Part shown: in pieces, positions 20,918-32,190 of the stretch
How the letters are laid out: every line of letters begins with the position of its first letter
Position numbering within the stretch: position 1 is the first letter of the stretch
Assembly (NCBI GenBank): GCA_019671005.1
Contig: CM033714.1
Span: 55,041,741 to 55,105,740 of the forward strand
Direction of reading: 5' to 3'
DNA: 64,000 nt
Source of the DNA: Hibiscus mutabilis
Lineage: Eukaryota > Streptophyta > Magnoliopsida > Malvales > Malvaceae
Program-made: the position numbers and the translations under genes
The notes under the pieces: model-generated
Database searches by the model: none
The model's input: the letters and a program-made list of their open reading frames with translations, nothing else
Told to the model about the DNA's origin: nothing

Positions 20918-22144
20918 TGTTACCTCCTCAAAAGTATTGCTTTTCATGCCTATTTTGATATGCTTTTGCTTGTTTTCAAGTACATTTAGTTGCATTAGAT
21001 TGTTAGTATCATGCATTTGCATCAAGGAGTTAGTTGGCTGCCTATGTTTGTGTGAAATGTTGTTTTTATGGCCTTTTTGTAGGTTGGTAGGGTGTTTGGC
21101 AGGAGAAATGAACGTAGGACGTAGAGACGCGGTTAGGAATGCCAAGGTGAATGCCAGATGCTGTGGGCACGGAAGGATCTGAGGTGTGCCAAGCATCTGT
21201 TGGCATGGGGTGTGCCAGCAGCCATGCCAAGAGAGGAAGAACCTCCGAAAAATAGGATACACTCAGGCTCCTTAAAAATCGCATTTGGAGAGCTGGTGAT
21301 GTTGAAAACGTTGATGGTTTTGATGGTTAACCCCCACACCATGAACTAATTTAATAGTTGGTAGGGGGATGTTTTGGTTTTAAACGTTGGCTTTTATGCC
21401 TTAGTTCCTTTATAATAATTTTGCTTCTGGCTAAGTTTGTTTGTTTTGCATACTTTAATTTTTTCTAAGTATTGTGCCAAAGTTAGAGCTGGCACAATTA
21501 GCTTATTGCCTTCCAATATCTTAACAGACTTGTGTTGGCAACGATCAAGTTGCTGAATACTTGGGAGAGAAGCTTCGAGAGAAGTCGTTCAAGTAGATGA
21601 ACTTACTTTGGAAGTGAAATCTACCCCCACGGAGTATAGATTGGTTTTTAAATCAAATTGGTTTAAAGAAAACATACACTATAGAGATATAGGGGATTTT
21701 ACTTGGCCAGTTTAAGGCAATGACCATCGAGAGAGGCTTTGCTATTTTTGAATCTGCTCGGCAAACAATGCCAAGACAGTTTTGCCAATAAAGGTTGGCA
21801 TGAACCACGTTGAAATCAGACATTCCCTGCCAACAGTCATCATTCATTTGAAAACACCTTCCTTGCCAACGCTTTACTTCAGTTTTTATCTTATTTTATT
21901 TTCTTTTCTTAGTTTTAAAATCAACTCTTTTAAACTACAATTTTTTCTTCCAAAGCAGGTAACAAACTAAACAATTGAGTTCCAAGTCAATCTCTGTGGG
22001 ATTGATACTCAACTTACCAAGCTGTATTACTTGTCGACCATGTATACTTGCACGCAAAAGACACTTGGCACAATTTATCTTTCTCAAATACATACCATTT
22101 ATACCTTTTGCCAGCATTCATTTTACACATCTCCCTGAGAGTCA
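20918..22144 (+). repeat. 3' LTR of element A, internally deleted
   Basis: It starts TGTTACCTCC and ends GAGAGTCA. A deletion near 21260-21295 removes about 400 bp that the 5' LTR keeps, including the TATA region. After it the two LTRs match well to their ends (atgttgaaaacgttgatgg versus atattgaaaacgttaatgg). Confidence 0.85.
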
Positions 22145-22530
22145 ACAATAAAATATATATTATGTATATAAAACTATATTGTATATTCTAAAAGCCATTT
22201 ATTAAAAAACTTATATTGTATATGTTTTAAAAACTTTATTATATATATAAAACCTTAATATCTATATTTAATATACAAAAGATATATTGTACATATCATA
22301 TGAAAATAGATGTTATATATATATAAATATATATTTTAAAAGAAACTATTCAACATATATTATAAAGAAAAACTTGTGTTATATATATTATATATGGAAA
22401 AGAATATATTATATAGACAAATATATTGTAAAATAGGAAGACCATATACTATAACTAGACTATATCTTATAAACATATATACATATAATAACCATGTATA
22501 ATATAATTCCAACAACCACAAGCAAACATA
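22145..22530. other. AT-rich tract of E3's LTR end
   Basis: Nearly pure A/T with many tatata words and irregular ttatat...tata repeats. A shorter AT-rich stretch lies at the same place in the other LTR (near 52430-52490). No gene was seen. It may belong to the LTR or be target DNA of element A. Confidence 0.5.
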
Positions 22531-22806
22531 TAACAAAAATAAAGCAAGATTATCAACAACATAAAAGTTGGAAAATAAAATGCATGAAAAAGAAATAAAT
22601 AAAAAGGTTTTTAATCACTGGAAAATGATCAAACTGAACAAAGCTCAAAATTAACGGTCGTATTTTAAAAAGAAAGCGGGGATGAAATCGTAAACGAATT
22701 GAAAACCACAAGGACCGGTGACATAATTAAAAAAGGCGGAATGGCTTGCTATTGTGATTATCCCACGCGGATGGACTAAAACTGATATTTCAAAAGGCGG
22801 AATGGC

Positions 22807-22814
22807 TTATATAA
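22807..22814 (-). promoter_or_regulatory. Possible TATA box of E3's LTR
   Basis: TTATATAA in the sense context GTTATATAAGCCATTCCGCC lies far downstream in the LTR. It overlaps the second of two copies of aaggcggaatggctt (near 22734 and 22793). Placement is plausible but unproven. Confidence 0.35.
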
Positions 22815-24604
22815 CGCAATTAAACGGGGTAGAGGGACTGATAGGGTGATATACCCATGCGAAAACCCTCCGGGCATAATTACATGGAGGCAGAAGGATT
22901 TAAAAAGTAATTATACCATTTTAAAAAGACTGATCCCTATATAACTCATTTTTTATCCAAAAACAGAAAGTTTATAACTTTATACCCCCTCTCTACTACC
23001 TCAGATGAACGCCGCTGCAGTGTTCATCCCTACCGACGCGATTCCTAGAATCCAGCCGCTCATCCGCCGTACACTGCTACGTCTATCACCGCTCGCCGGT
23101 GGCTGGCGAACCCAAAACTTACCCCAAAACATTCATCTCCTTCTCCAAAACACCTATTTGAACACCGATTTTATTAAAAAAACAAACAAACCCCCAAGAT
23201 CTAAGGAAAATAGAACCGAAAATCCTTCTTTTTCAAAAAATAGAACCTTCCCTTTTGGTCTGCCTCATTTCCGATTAACCATGAACGACCTTAGGGAGGC
23301 TGGTAGGCTTGTCACCAACGAGGAAGAGGAACAAACGCAAGGGAAAGGCGAAACGATGCATGGTAAAGTCTAAACCCTAGCTTCTTATGTTTTTTTATAA
23401 TATGCTTCGAAATGACCAAGAAGAAAAGGATACCTCAGAAAGTCTCTTTTTTGTATAGTTTATCTGAATATGCCTCTCTAGCGTTTACAATGTTTAGGGT
23501 TTCGGTTCCTATAACCGAATATTACAATGGATTTACATATATGAAAATACATCGAAATCTGCCATTGGCTGCTTTTTTTATGATCTGGTCTATTTCTGAG
23601 ATGTTTGATATTGTGATTTGCTTATGATATTGTTGTTATTTTTATTTTCTCTCTTGCATGCGTGGCGGTCGACGAGGAGGAGGGGACCAGAGAGGAGCAA
23701 CTTGGAGAGCATGGTGTTGGTTGCTATTGGTAGAATGAGAGGATGACGGTAGTCGAAGGGTCGGGCGGTCTACTACATGCGGCTAGGAAGATGACGCGCT
23801 GGTGAAGAAGCTGGTGAGTCGACGCGTGGCGCGTGGAGAAGTGGAAAGGGTTGGCTGGTTGTGATCTGAGTCGTTAGATCATAAATGATCCAATGGCTGC
23901 CCTCCCTTTGCTGCATAAGATAGGATATAGATTAGGGTTTCTATTAGGTGTTTTTAATTATTTAGGGCTTACTTATTTTGGGCCAAACGGGTCATTATTG
24001 TATATAAATATATATATTTTTGGGCTTATTAATAAATGTACATGGTCTGAATATAACTTGGGTTTTTATTAAACTTTAGCTATCGAGCTTTACTTGTTAG
24101 TCTTTTAGTGTTAGTTTAATAATAATAATAATACTAATAACATAACAAAGATAATATAATAATATAATGGAAATAATAATATGATAATAATATCTATATA
24201 AACATAATAGTAATAATAATAATAGTACGGATGATAACATAATAGTAGTAATAGCTAATTTCTAATATAATAATAATACTAATAGCAAAGATATGATCAC
24301 AATAGTATACTAATTAATGATAATAATAATGTTTAAGGATTTTTCTTTTTTTCAAATGGATAGTAATAATACTATATAATACATAACACTTAATATTTAG
24401 GGGTTTTCAAATGGATGATAACATAATAATAGAAGTATTATATATACATGTACTATATAATTGTAAAAAATAACAAATAATAATACTAATAATCTTTTTG
24501 GTGTTTCTTTGTTTTAACGATGATTATATGCTATAAAGTAAAGCCCTTATTTGCAAAAAAAATTTAAAAACGGGTTATCACCCTGGATAAAATTAGTGAT
24601 TACA

Positions 24605-24621
24605 GCTGCCCCTCTTTGCTT
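24605..24621 (-). other. Polypurine tract of E3
   Basis: On the - strand the sequence reads AAGCAAAGAGGGGCAGC immediately before the LTR start TGTAATCAC. The AGAGGGGCAGC-TGTA junction is characteristic of Tat/Ogre elements and fixes E3's orientation. Confidence 0.85.
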
Positions 24622-24689
24622 ATCCTTGTGGAACAAGAATAAAGCAAAGGCCATAAGCACTAATTTTATCTGACTTCCCTGCCGGACGA

Positions 24690-25200
24690 TTTGCTCTTCT
24701 GAAATGGCAACAAACAAATCCAAGTAACTTGCTTTCCCGAAGAGGCAAAAATAAATTGGGTAGTGCTGGCATGTCCTTCCGAAGTGGCAACAAAAAGACC
24801 ATATATGCGACTCATTCCTCCGAAGCGGCAGCAAACAAATCCAAATAACTTGTTTTCTCGAAATGGTAGAAAACAAACCGAGTGGCGCTGACATGTCCTT
24901 CCGAAACGGTAGTAGACGAGCCAACTAACCTTCAAATGACTCATTCCTCCAAAACGGCAGTGAGTGAATCCAAATAACTTGCTTCCCTAAACGACATAAA
25001 GCAAATTGGGAGGCACTGACATGTTCTTCCAAAATGGTAGTAGATGAGCCAACTAACGTTCAAATGACTCATTCCTCCAAAACGACAGTGAATGAATCCA
25101 AATAACTTACTTCCCCTAAATAGAAAAAAGCAAACTGGAAAAAGACGACATGTTCCTCCGAAACGACAATGAACAATAGTGTAGACGTTCTTCTGAAGTG
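24690..25200 (-). repeat. Tandem repeats of about 128 bp in E3
   Basis: Units share ctcattcctcc (24811, 24940, 25068; spacing 129 and 128), the aatccaaataactt block and an acatgtccttcc block, with rising divergence at both ends. About four units are visible. They sit between gag and the polypurine tract, where Tat elements often carry tandem repeats. Confidence 0.85.
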
Positions 25201-26831
25201 GTAGTGAACAAAAATTAAATCTTCAAATGAAGGTCATATTTTTCTTGGGCCTAAGAATAGGTTTTCTGACTTTCCTATCTGAAAATTCCTGAGCTATGAG
25301 CATTTGCCTTCTTCGCTCTGTAGTATTTTAATTTGTGATTTTGAAATTCTTCATCTGAAATCTTTGAGATTTGAGCATCTACCTCTTTTGCTCTGAAATC
25401 CTATCTAGATTTTCACCTTGTCATTCACTCTTCTTCTTAGAAGGCACCTGACCTATCTTTTAGATATCTGATGTCCTCCTGTCTTTAGCTTTGGCGGATT
25501 CCTTTCATGTCTTGAAACAAGGAGGGAGCAAATCCTTAAGCACCAATTTTATCTTGCTTCCTTGACTGTGGCCTTAAGATTGCGAGTATTTTCGAAACTT
25601 TTTACCTTTCCTCGGCTGATCCTTCAATCTTTGGAGTATGAAGTTGTCCTTGAAATTCTTTGATCTTTCATGCAAAATACAGAGTCTGGAGTTGTTCTTC
25701 TCATTACAAAATTCTTCATTCTCTAAGGTTTGGAAGTGTTGAAAGTTGACTATTCCTCCCATCTCAATTCTTCGTGAATGTTGACGAATTCTTCTTATTA
25801 TGGGTTATTCACCTCCACTGAGACCTACTTCTCCAAACTGGAAGTTACATGTCGAAATCGTTTCTAATCTTCAAATCTATTAAAACGACCAAAGTGATTT
25901 GATGACATGAGTTAGCATGCTCCTACCCTAGGAATGTCTGACTAAGTATGATGCATGAATGGAATCATTTTTAGAGATGCTGGGGAAAACCCTTGCCTCT
26001 TGATCGATTACCCTTAACTTCCACGGGCTTTTTGTTTTTTGCCGAGTCTTTATTTTTATACTGGTTTGACTCAAATCAGTCACTTCTTGAAGTCCACCTT
26101 TAAAATATTGCCCCACTCAACTTGGGCTTCGTTATTTTCTCTTCATTGACTCTTCGTGGTGAGTTCTCTTCATTCTCAACATTGGGGTGAACACATGCCC
26201 TTAATTCCCTAAATTAACTAGAATATGAAATCTTACTAGAAATTCCACCATAACCACTGGTGGGTTACTCCTTCTTGATAGGTCAATCATTTGTATTCAT
26301 GCCCTTGCACTCTGAAATTTATCCCTGAAGCAAAGAAAACTTCTTTGCTTATACATGCTAATTGTTGATCTACATTTCAATGGGGATGTTTTTGGGAAAA
26401 ATAGGTTTTTCTCTTCAGATTATGAATATATCAAGCTAGATTAAATACCCCGAATATCAAGTGCACGAGCAACACTAAAATGGCTCACCAAGAATATCCT
26501 CAAGCATCATGTGTCTAGGAGACCTCGAAAGCTGAATTGATGTCCGAAGATGTGAAATACCCTCCAAGTTATTTCAGTTTTTTAACCAATTAGATTTACA
26601 TTTTGTAGGCTTCACCTTTATTGTTATAGCTTTGTCTCATTTCTTTCTTGTTTTGGGGAAGTCAACTCATCACATTCTTTTGGCTCAAAATAAATGATGG
26701 AGCAAACAACAAAACCCCAAGCTACTCGGCATTGTCATGATTTGAAAATATTACCATCACTCATGAAGCGAAGAGATTCGATTAGAATGAGCTTCAGCAG
26801 AGTGCCCCAAAAATTCCACACTCTTATCCGA
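25201..26831 (-). other. Non-coding interior of E3
   Basis: No pol domain could be read on either strand. Pairs of related words recur, such as gatttgagcatctacctc (25370) and tatgagcatttgccttct (25300), suggesting old duplication. Pol would be expected here in an autonomous Tat element. Confidence 0.6.
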
Positions 26832-26995
26832 AAATGCCTATTACCAAGTTTCGAACATTGGAGTGCTTTTCGATTAATTTTTGAAAGAAAATGCCTATTA
26901 CCAAGTTTCAAAGTGCTTTTTGAAAAACGCCTATTACCAAGCCTTAAAAGTTAGACAATTCAATTTTGTTTTGAAAATGCCTATTATCAGGCTTC
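26832..26995. repeat. Four short dispersed copies of aaatgcctattaccaag
   Basis: Copies start near 26832, 26888, 26923 and 26975. Each is followed by a tttc or cttc word, with spacing of 35 to 56 bp. The last has attatcagg. No function can be given. Confidence 0.8.
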
Positions 26996-27385
26996 AGATA
27001 TTGAATTGCACTGATTTATTATTATTTGATGTGCATTGTGAGTCACACCTTCATAATCTCCACAACTTAGGATTTCAATTAGACATAGGCTACTCGGATT
27101 CAACCCTTGGGTCAAAATCAATGTCCCCTGTGCAATTGATATGCGGGGAATCAATAGATAGATATACACACAAAATGAAGAGATAATTGAGACACACAAA
27201 ATATAATGCATCCTTTCATTAAAATGTAAATCCACAAACGAAATAGGCCCTTACAAAAAAGATCCTTGCTACTTCTGGGCAAACAAAAGCAAAACGCATA
27301 AAAAGGAAATGTGAAATGCAAGGACATTTAAACATGAACTCCTAAACTCGGGAATTAGCACCTCCAACAGTCATGTCATCACCCT
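26996..27385 (-). other. Spacer between gag and repeats in E3
   Basis: Non-coding, with a block around 27110-27240 of ordinary composition and many stops in every frame. Nothing else is recognised. Confidence 0.5.
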
Positions 27386-28253
27386 TCATTCTCCAGACTT
27401 CAAGAGACCACTCTCAATCAGACTCTGAACCTTGTTTTTCAGAGCTCCACAATTGAGGAAACATATGCCCTTAAAAATTTCTTTACTACTTTTCGTGCCA
27501 AAAGTAGTAAAGTTGATTCCACACAATACTTCAAAAGAAAAATACAAAATGCATGAAATCAGCACCTCCTCAAAACTCATATTCATCATCATTCTTTGTC
27601 AAAACTTCAAAAGGCATGTTTCAATCAGACTTTGAACCTTGTTTTTCAAAGCTCTAAAATTCTCTATAGTGTGGCCCGTACTCCCCACGTGGCAATCACA
27701 TACGGTATTAACATCATAGCCTTTTAGATAGGGAGGATCCTTTGGATTGGAGATGGGCCAACAACTTCTTCTCAACAAGTGTTGGAAGCAACTCAGTGTA
27801 AGTTGTAGGAATCAGATGAAGCACCTTTGAAGGCTTTGTAGACCATGACGCCTAATTACGGGAATGGCCTTAAGGCTGACTGGTTGAGTGTTAACCCACC
27901 ATATGGACATGAGAGTCTTCTCCCTTCTAGGGTAGCGGTATAGGGATCTTTTATCTTCCCTTTCTTAAAGGCATCTTCGATGCGTTCTCTAGTCATGACC
28001 ATGTCTGCAATGCTGATAGAAGGGTGGCTTATCAAGCGATCATACAATAATCCCTTCAGAGTATCCACAAACATGGGAGTGATTTTGTCTTCTTGAACCA
28101 GGGGCTATACTTGAGCTGTCATATCTTGCCGTCGTTGAGTATATTGGCGGAAACTCTCGTTAGGCTTTTATTCCAAACTTTGTAGCAAGAACCAGTTCAG
28201 GATCATATCCATTACATGCTTGTACTGATCCACGAAGGCCTTTGAGAAGTCTC
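27386..28253 (-). pseudogene. gag: Gag of E3, C-terminal half
   Basis: Read right to left from 28253, the frame continues the capsid: conserved AFVDQYKHVMDMI, then ESFRQYTQR and MTAQV (with stops), then an open stretch 28074-27856 with LKGLLYDRLISHPS and IADMVMTRERIEDAFKKGKI. A zinc-knuckle-like block follows (CDCHVGSTGHTIENF near 27690, where the last Cys of the usual pattern is Phe), then ALKNKVQSLIE. That last block is duplicated about 207 bp further on (27420). The family matches gag of Tat/Ogre-like elements. Element E4 ends exactly at 28253/28254. Confidence 0.8.
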
Positions 28254-30886
28254 TGTAACCACCTTGACCCGGCCTAGTCGTTAGGCCTGAACCAAGAAGA
28301 TCACATTAGGTTTCCAAAGAAAACCCAAACAATCTTACTCGAATTACGGTCTATTTTTTTCTTTTAACTTTTTGAGATGCATTATTAAGACATAAGGTGT
28401 GCATACCAGCATGGGTTCAATTTTCATTCGATTCTAACACCGATAAGGAACTCAATTGCAAAACGAGTACTTTAGGGACCAAAATATAAATTTGAATAAT
28501 CAAAAGGACTTACACAAGTTTCAGGTTACCAATTGTTAATTAATCATATTTCATGCCAGCATGTCAAAATACGAAATTAAGGACTAAATCATAAAACAAC
28601 CAAATTACAAGGACTAACACATTTTTAACAGATTCTTACAGCAATTACATACATTTAAAACATGCTTGCAAAATCTCAAGTCAACTAGACATTATTTACC
28701 TATTCAATTGATGCGATAACATACGGTGACCAAAATACAAATAATCCAATCTTGGTAAAATCTATTAACCGAATTAACCATCAGCCATATTGATACATGG
28801 GCTGCCCTAAAAAACATTTTGGTGATTTGAATCCCAACTCGAACTTATCCAAAAACTTAAGAACAAGATTAACATGCTTCTAATGTTAAATCACCGTTAA
28901 CACATAGGCTCAAATAGTTACATACCATTAATCAACACAATTAATATCAATACAAGTAATCTAGAGGCATGCTTCCTAACAAGATAAATCATTATCCATT
29001 AAGCATCAAATGATCAAGACCTCGATATATGACCATAAGCACTCATTGAACACAAGTAATCTATCTAATCATTATTTAAACCATTAAAATCATTTGATCG
29101 TATCTATCAAGTATACAAAGCATTAAAATAAAACCAACATATTAATCATTACATACAATTTTCATCTAACGTAATATAAAACCAATCAATTTATCATTTC
29201 CTATATAAAACAATCCATCCCAATATTCTACCCACATTGCCCTATTACAAATAATATTAATACCATATACATACTCTTTAATACGTTTGTCTTGGAATCC
29301 ACCTTGCTTCGGACCACAACCCCGCACTTGCTTTATTCATTGCATTGACGGAAGAAAAGAGAGCGTAAGCATATAATGCCTAATTAGTGTGCTCAAAAAG
29401 GGTAAAATGTCAATGCAGATTTAGAACCAAAATCGATATTAGAAACCCATACTAAAGCAAGTCAAACACACTATTTCCAAAGTATTTAAATAAACCAGGC
29501 TTGTTCGATACATAATCATCATGCTTTCATAACAAACCTTTATTCACAAAACATTTAATAAAACAAGTTTGATCAAAACATAAGCATCATATCTTCCGGC
29601 TTAAACCATGCATTCATTGTAAAGTAGATTATGTGTGTAAAACCAACGCACTTGCTTACTTCTCTTGAAAGCATAACATGCATAACCACCATATGCATCA
29701 AAACACTTTTTCACAAATCTCATGCTTAATCAAACCAAAGCGTTTCTCATTTGTTTCCAAAACAAATCATGCACTTAACGTTTTCAAAAATATGCATATT
29801 AAACCATATGCAACATGTATCATGGATCAATAGCAAAATCTCATTTGCAATCCCTCATTTTAAGCTTTCCCATGCATAAGATCCCATATGCAAGGCTTAA
29901 AGAGTAAACATGTATAAACCAACGTTATACAACATGATCCATCAACATGATACATTATCAATTATATTGGCTCTTAAGTGATCATAAACCAAGTTTAAAT
30001 TTACAAAATATTACATCGGATACACGAATTCAACAAGTGTCCTCTCAACACGTCATGCCATCTTAACCAGAATTCAAGGTACATTCACAACTGGGTACCA
30101 TTACAACCTAATCATCGGTTAGATGCATAATCTACTAACGGGAGTTTTCGGTACCATATAACCCCTCAATTGTTAGAGTACTCGTGGTGGAGTATTTTGT
30201 ACACATAAACCCCTCAACACCCGAGGCGACTTATTTATAGTGCACTATCAATCTTATGGCCGACCAACCATATTCAATAACTTTTTAAACAACGTCACTT
30301 GCCAATATAATTCATTATTAACCATGTAACTCGCTGCTTTTATATGCAACATCAAAATCATTTTCAATGCATTAAACCATACATTCACAAGTATTCCACA
30401 TACTTACTTGGATCATTTTCCCAATGCATCCATCATCAATATATGATCAAAAACAGTATAAAATATACTTTAAAATATGCTTAAACAGTAGGTACCATGT
30501 AATTCAATAACAAGTGCATAAAAACAATTTCGCTAAAGCACGACCGAGGGAGAAATCTCATCATACATATTTTTGAGTTTAAATCATCGTTTTAAGCTAA
30601 ATTTTGAACTTCCAAATTAACCTTTAAACTATTTCAAAGTTGAAATCTACGTTCTCACTCACCAATTTGTTTTCGTCTCGACGTCAAAACCTCAACGCCA
30701 AGGCCTCGATGCCTAACCGAAGCACGTCCGAACACACGCTATCTTCCACACAAAAATGCAAAGGTCAATATAAATTCGAACACACTAAAGTAACCGCATT
30801 AATTAAAATACCCCACGACATAATTACACCACAACATTCGAACCACTCAAATTTTCCCAACACAACGCCACCGTAAAGAACCAATT

Positions 30887-30958
<72 letters not shown>

Positions 30959-32172
30959 CTTTTCACGCCCCTGCTCCATGCCCTGTTTTGCAACCATCCA
31001 AAAACCCTTTTTATTTTCATTTCCAATAAATCCTACGTATTGCTTTACGTCTCTTTTCCTTAATTATTATAATACTTATAACCACAATTGGCTAGCTAAA
31101 AGGCAGCAGCAACCCCACAAATTCACGCGTAACAGGGGCAGAGGCAACCGCACCTCTAAACTGCCTTGGTTTATTCGAACCCTCTTATTTTCCAGCTCAA
31201 CGATTCCTTTCAAGAAATTAACCAAACACTTAGGATGCAATCTCATATATAGTCCAATAATTCAATCAACCACTCCATCAATTACCCCATCTAGGAACTC
31301 AAATATAAATTCAACCAATTTGATTAATTCTGAAAATTAATTTCTTGAAATTAAGATTAGATTATATCTAACCCACAAGAATAACTCATAATTCAATTAA
31401 AACATTTAGATTTCATCTATCAAATCATGATTCACTCTTTAGCATCTAGATATTAAATTAATCCATTAAAATTCATTTTTAACATCAAAAGACAATAAAA
31501 TTGATTGAAAATCAACACAAAATAATTAGGAGATCATTAGAAAATCAAAGCTTACCCAAACAAATTGGAAATTAGAAATGAAGATTGCTCCTCCAATCTT
31601 CCAACGTGAAATCCATTGAACATGATGAGAGAAATCAAAATCACTTGTGTGGCTATTGATTAGAAATGATTTAAGAAGAAAACAAATAGAAATTGGATAA
31701 GAAAATCCAAAAAAAAACTGAAATGGTGTTTGAGAGAATCATGAGAAAAAATGAGAAATAAATTTAGGCATAACTTTCTTTCTTGAGAAAATAATAACCA
31801 TCGTCAAATTCTAATTAGAAATATATGGTAAAAGCTTTATTTAATAAATGTGCTAAATAATACCATAAAACCATCACTTTAGTTTTTTTTACAAAATTTC
31901 CATTTTTAATATTTTACAAACTTTTGTAAAATAATCACCATTTGATCAATATTAAAACAACTCGTTTAAAATTACGCAAACTCAATTTCATCCTTTATTA
32001 AAATAATTAAATATATTTTTCACAAATGCTTGCCATGAAAAATTTGTCAGAAATCAATTTAATTATTCAAATTATTTTTCAGAATTAATTAATTAGCCAA
32101 AGCCTAACCAAAAATTCCAACATGATTCTGATAATTCACCTTAATCTTCTAGGCCATTGTCGGGGTGTTACA
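28254..32172 (-). repeat. 3' LTR of E4, about 3.9 kb
   Basis: On the + strand it starts tgtaaccaccttgacccgg and ends cggggtgttaca. The - strand reading begins TGTAACACCCCGACA and ends CCGGGTCAAGGTGGTTACA. It contains an (AT)34 run. It is broadly similar to 35926-39836, though with many indels, and more distantly to D's LTR. Confidence 0.85.
30889..30956. repeat. (AT)34 microsatellite
   Basis: An uninterrupted AT dinucleotide run of 68 bp inside E4's 3' LTR. The other LTR copy has no such run at the matching place (around 38660). Confidence 0.99.
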
Positions 32173-32190
32173 GCTCTCCCCCTCTAAAAG
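32173..32190 (-). other. Polypurine tract of E4
   Basis: On the - strand CTTTTAGAGGGGGAGAGC abuts the LTR start TGTAACACCCC. It is preceded by a TTCGAGGACATAATTT-like word, the usual chromovirus 3' end. This fixes orientation. Confidence 0.85.

Larger units (their letters stand above)
2938..22144 (+). mobile_element. Athila-type LTR retrotransposon A, with element B nested inside
   Basis: In order it holds a 5' LTR (2938-4310), tRNA-Asp-type primer site, gag, protease, RT, RNase H, integrase, an env-like second ORF, a long 3' leader, polypurine tract and 3' LTR (20918-22144). Element B (13294-20890) sits in the 3' leader just before the polypurine tract. Both LTRs end in gagagtca. The LTRs differ by large deletions and all genes carry stops or frameshifts, so A is old and dead. 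No target duplication is found because the 5' LTR has lost about its first 190 bp. Gene order, primer site and second ORF place it with Athila. Confidence 0.9.
22145..24604 (-). repeat. 3' LTR of E3
   Basis: It matches 52500-53570 in order: AT tract, the block before the ctatataa word, a G-rich stretch near 23660-23860, the gattagggtt word, a block with gggccaaa, and the final taataat-rich tract. It ends (LTR start in its own sense) TGTAATCACTAATTTTATCC at 24604. It is much longer than the other copy in the middle, so one or both have indels. The lower boundary is unclear. Confidence 0.65.

Noticed and set aside
23005..23373. A 122-codon + strand frame in E3's 3' LTR that looks like a plant gene start
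   Set aside because: It lies inside an LTR that reads on the - strand. The matching part of the other LTR (near 52700-52900) does not keep the frame, and no domain is seen.
24110..24520. TAATAA-rich stretch resembling a microsatellite or origin
   Set aside because: It is irregular A/T-rich LTR sequence with a shorter counterpart near 53440-53525. Nothing supports an origin.
24547..24944. Overlapping - strand frames of 125 and 92 codons at 24547-24944 with repeated LLPFRK / FCCHFG-like words
   Set aside because: The repeats reflect the 128-bp tandem array, several frames are open at once, and the first frame crosses the polypurine tract into the LTR.
30640..31340. + strand frames in E4's 3' LTR (30640-30876 and 30978-31340)
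   Set aside because: They are low-complexity, Asn/Thr/Ser-rich translations of A/C-rich DNA on the antisense strand of an LTR. No counterpart with the same frame exists in the other LTR.
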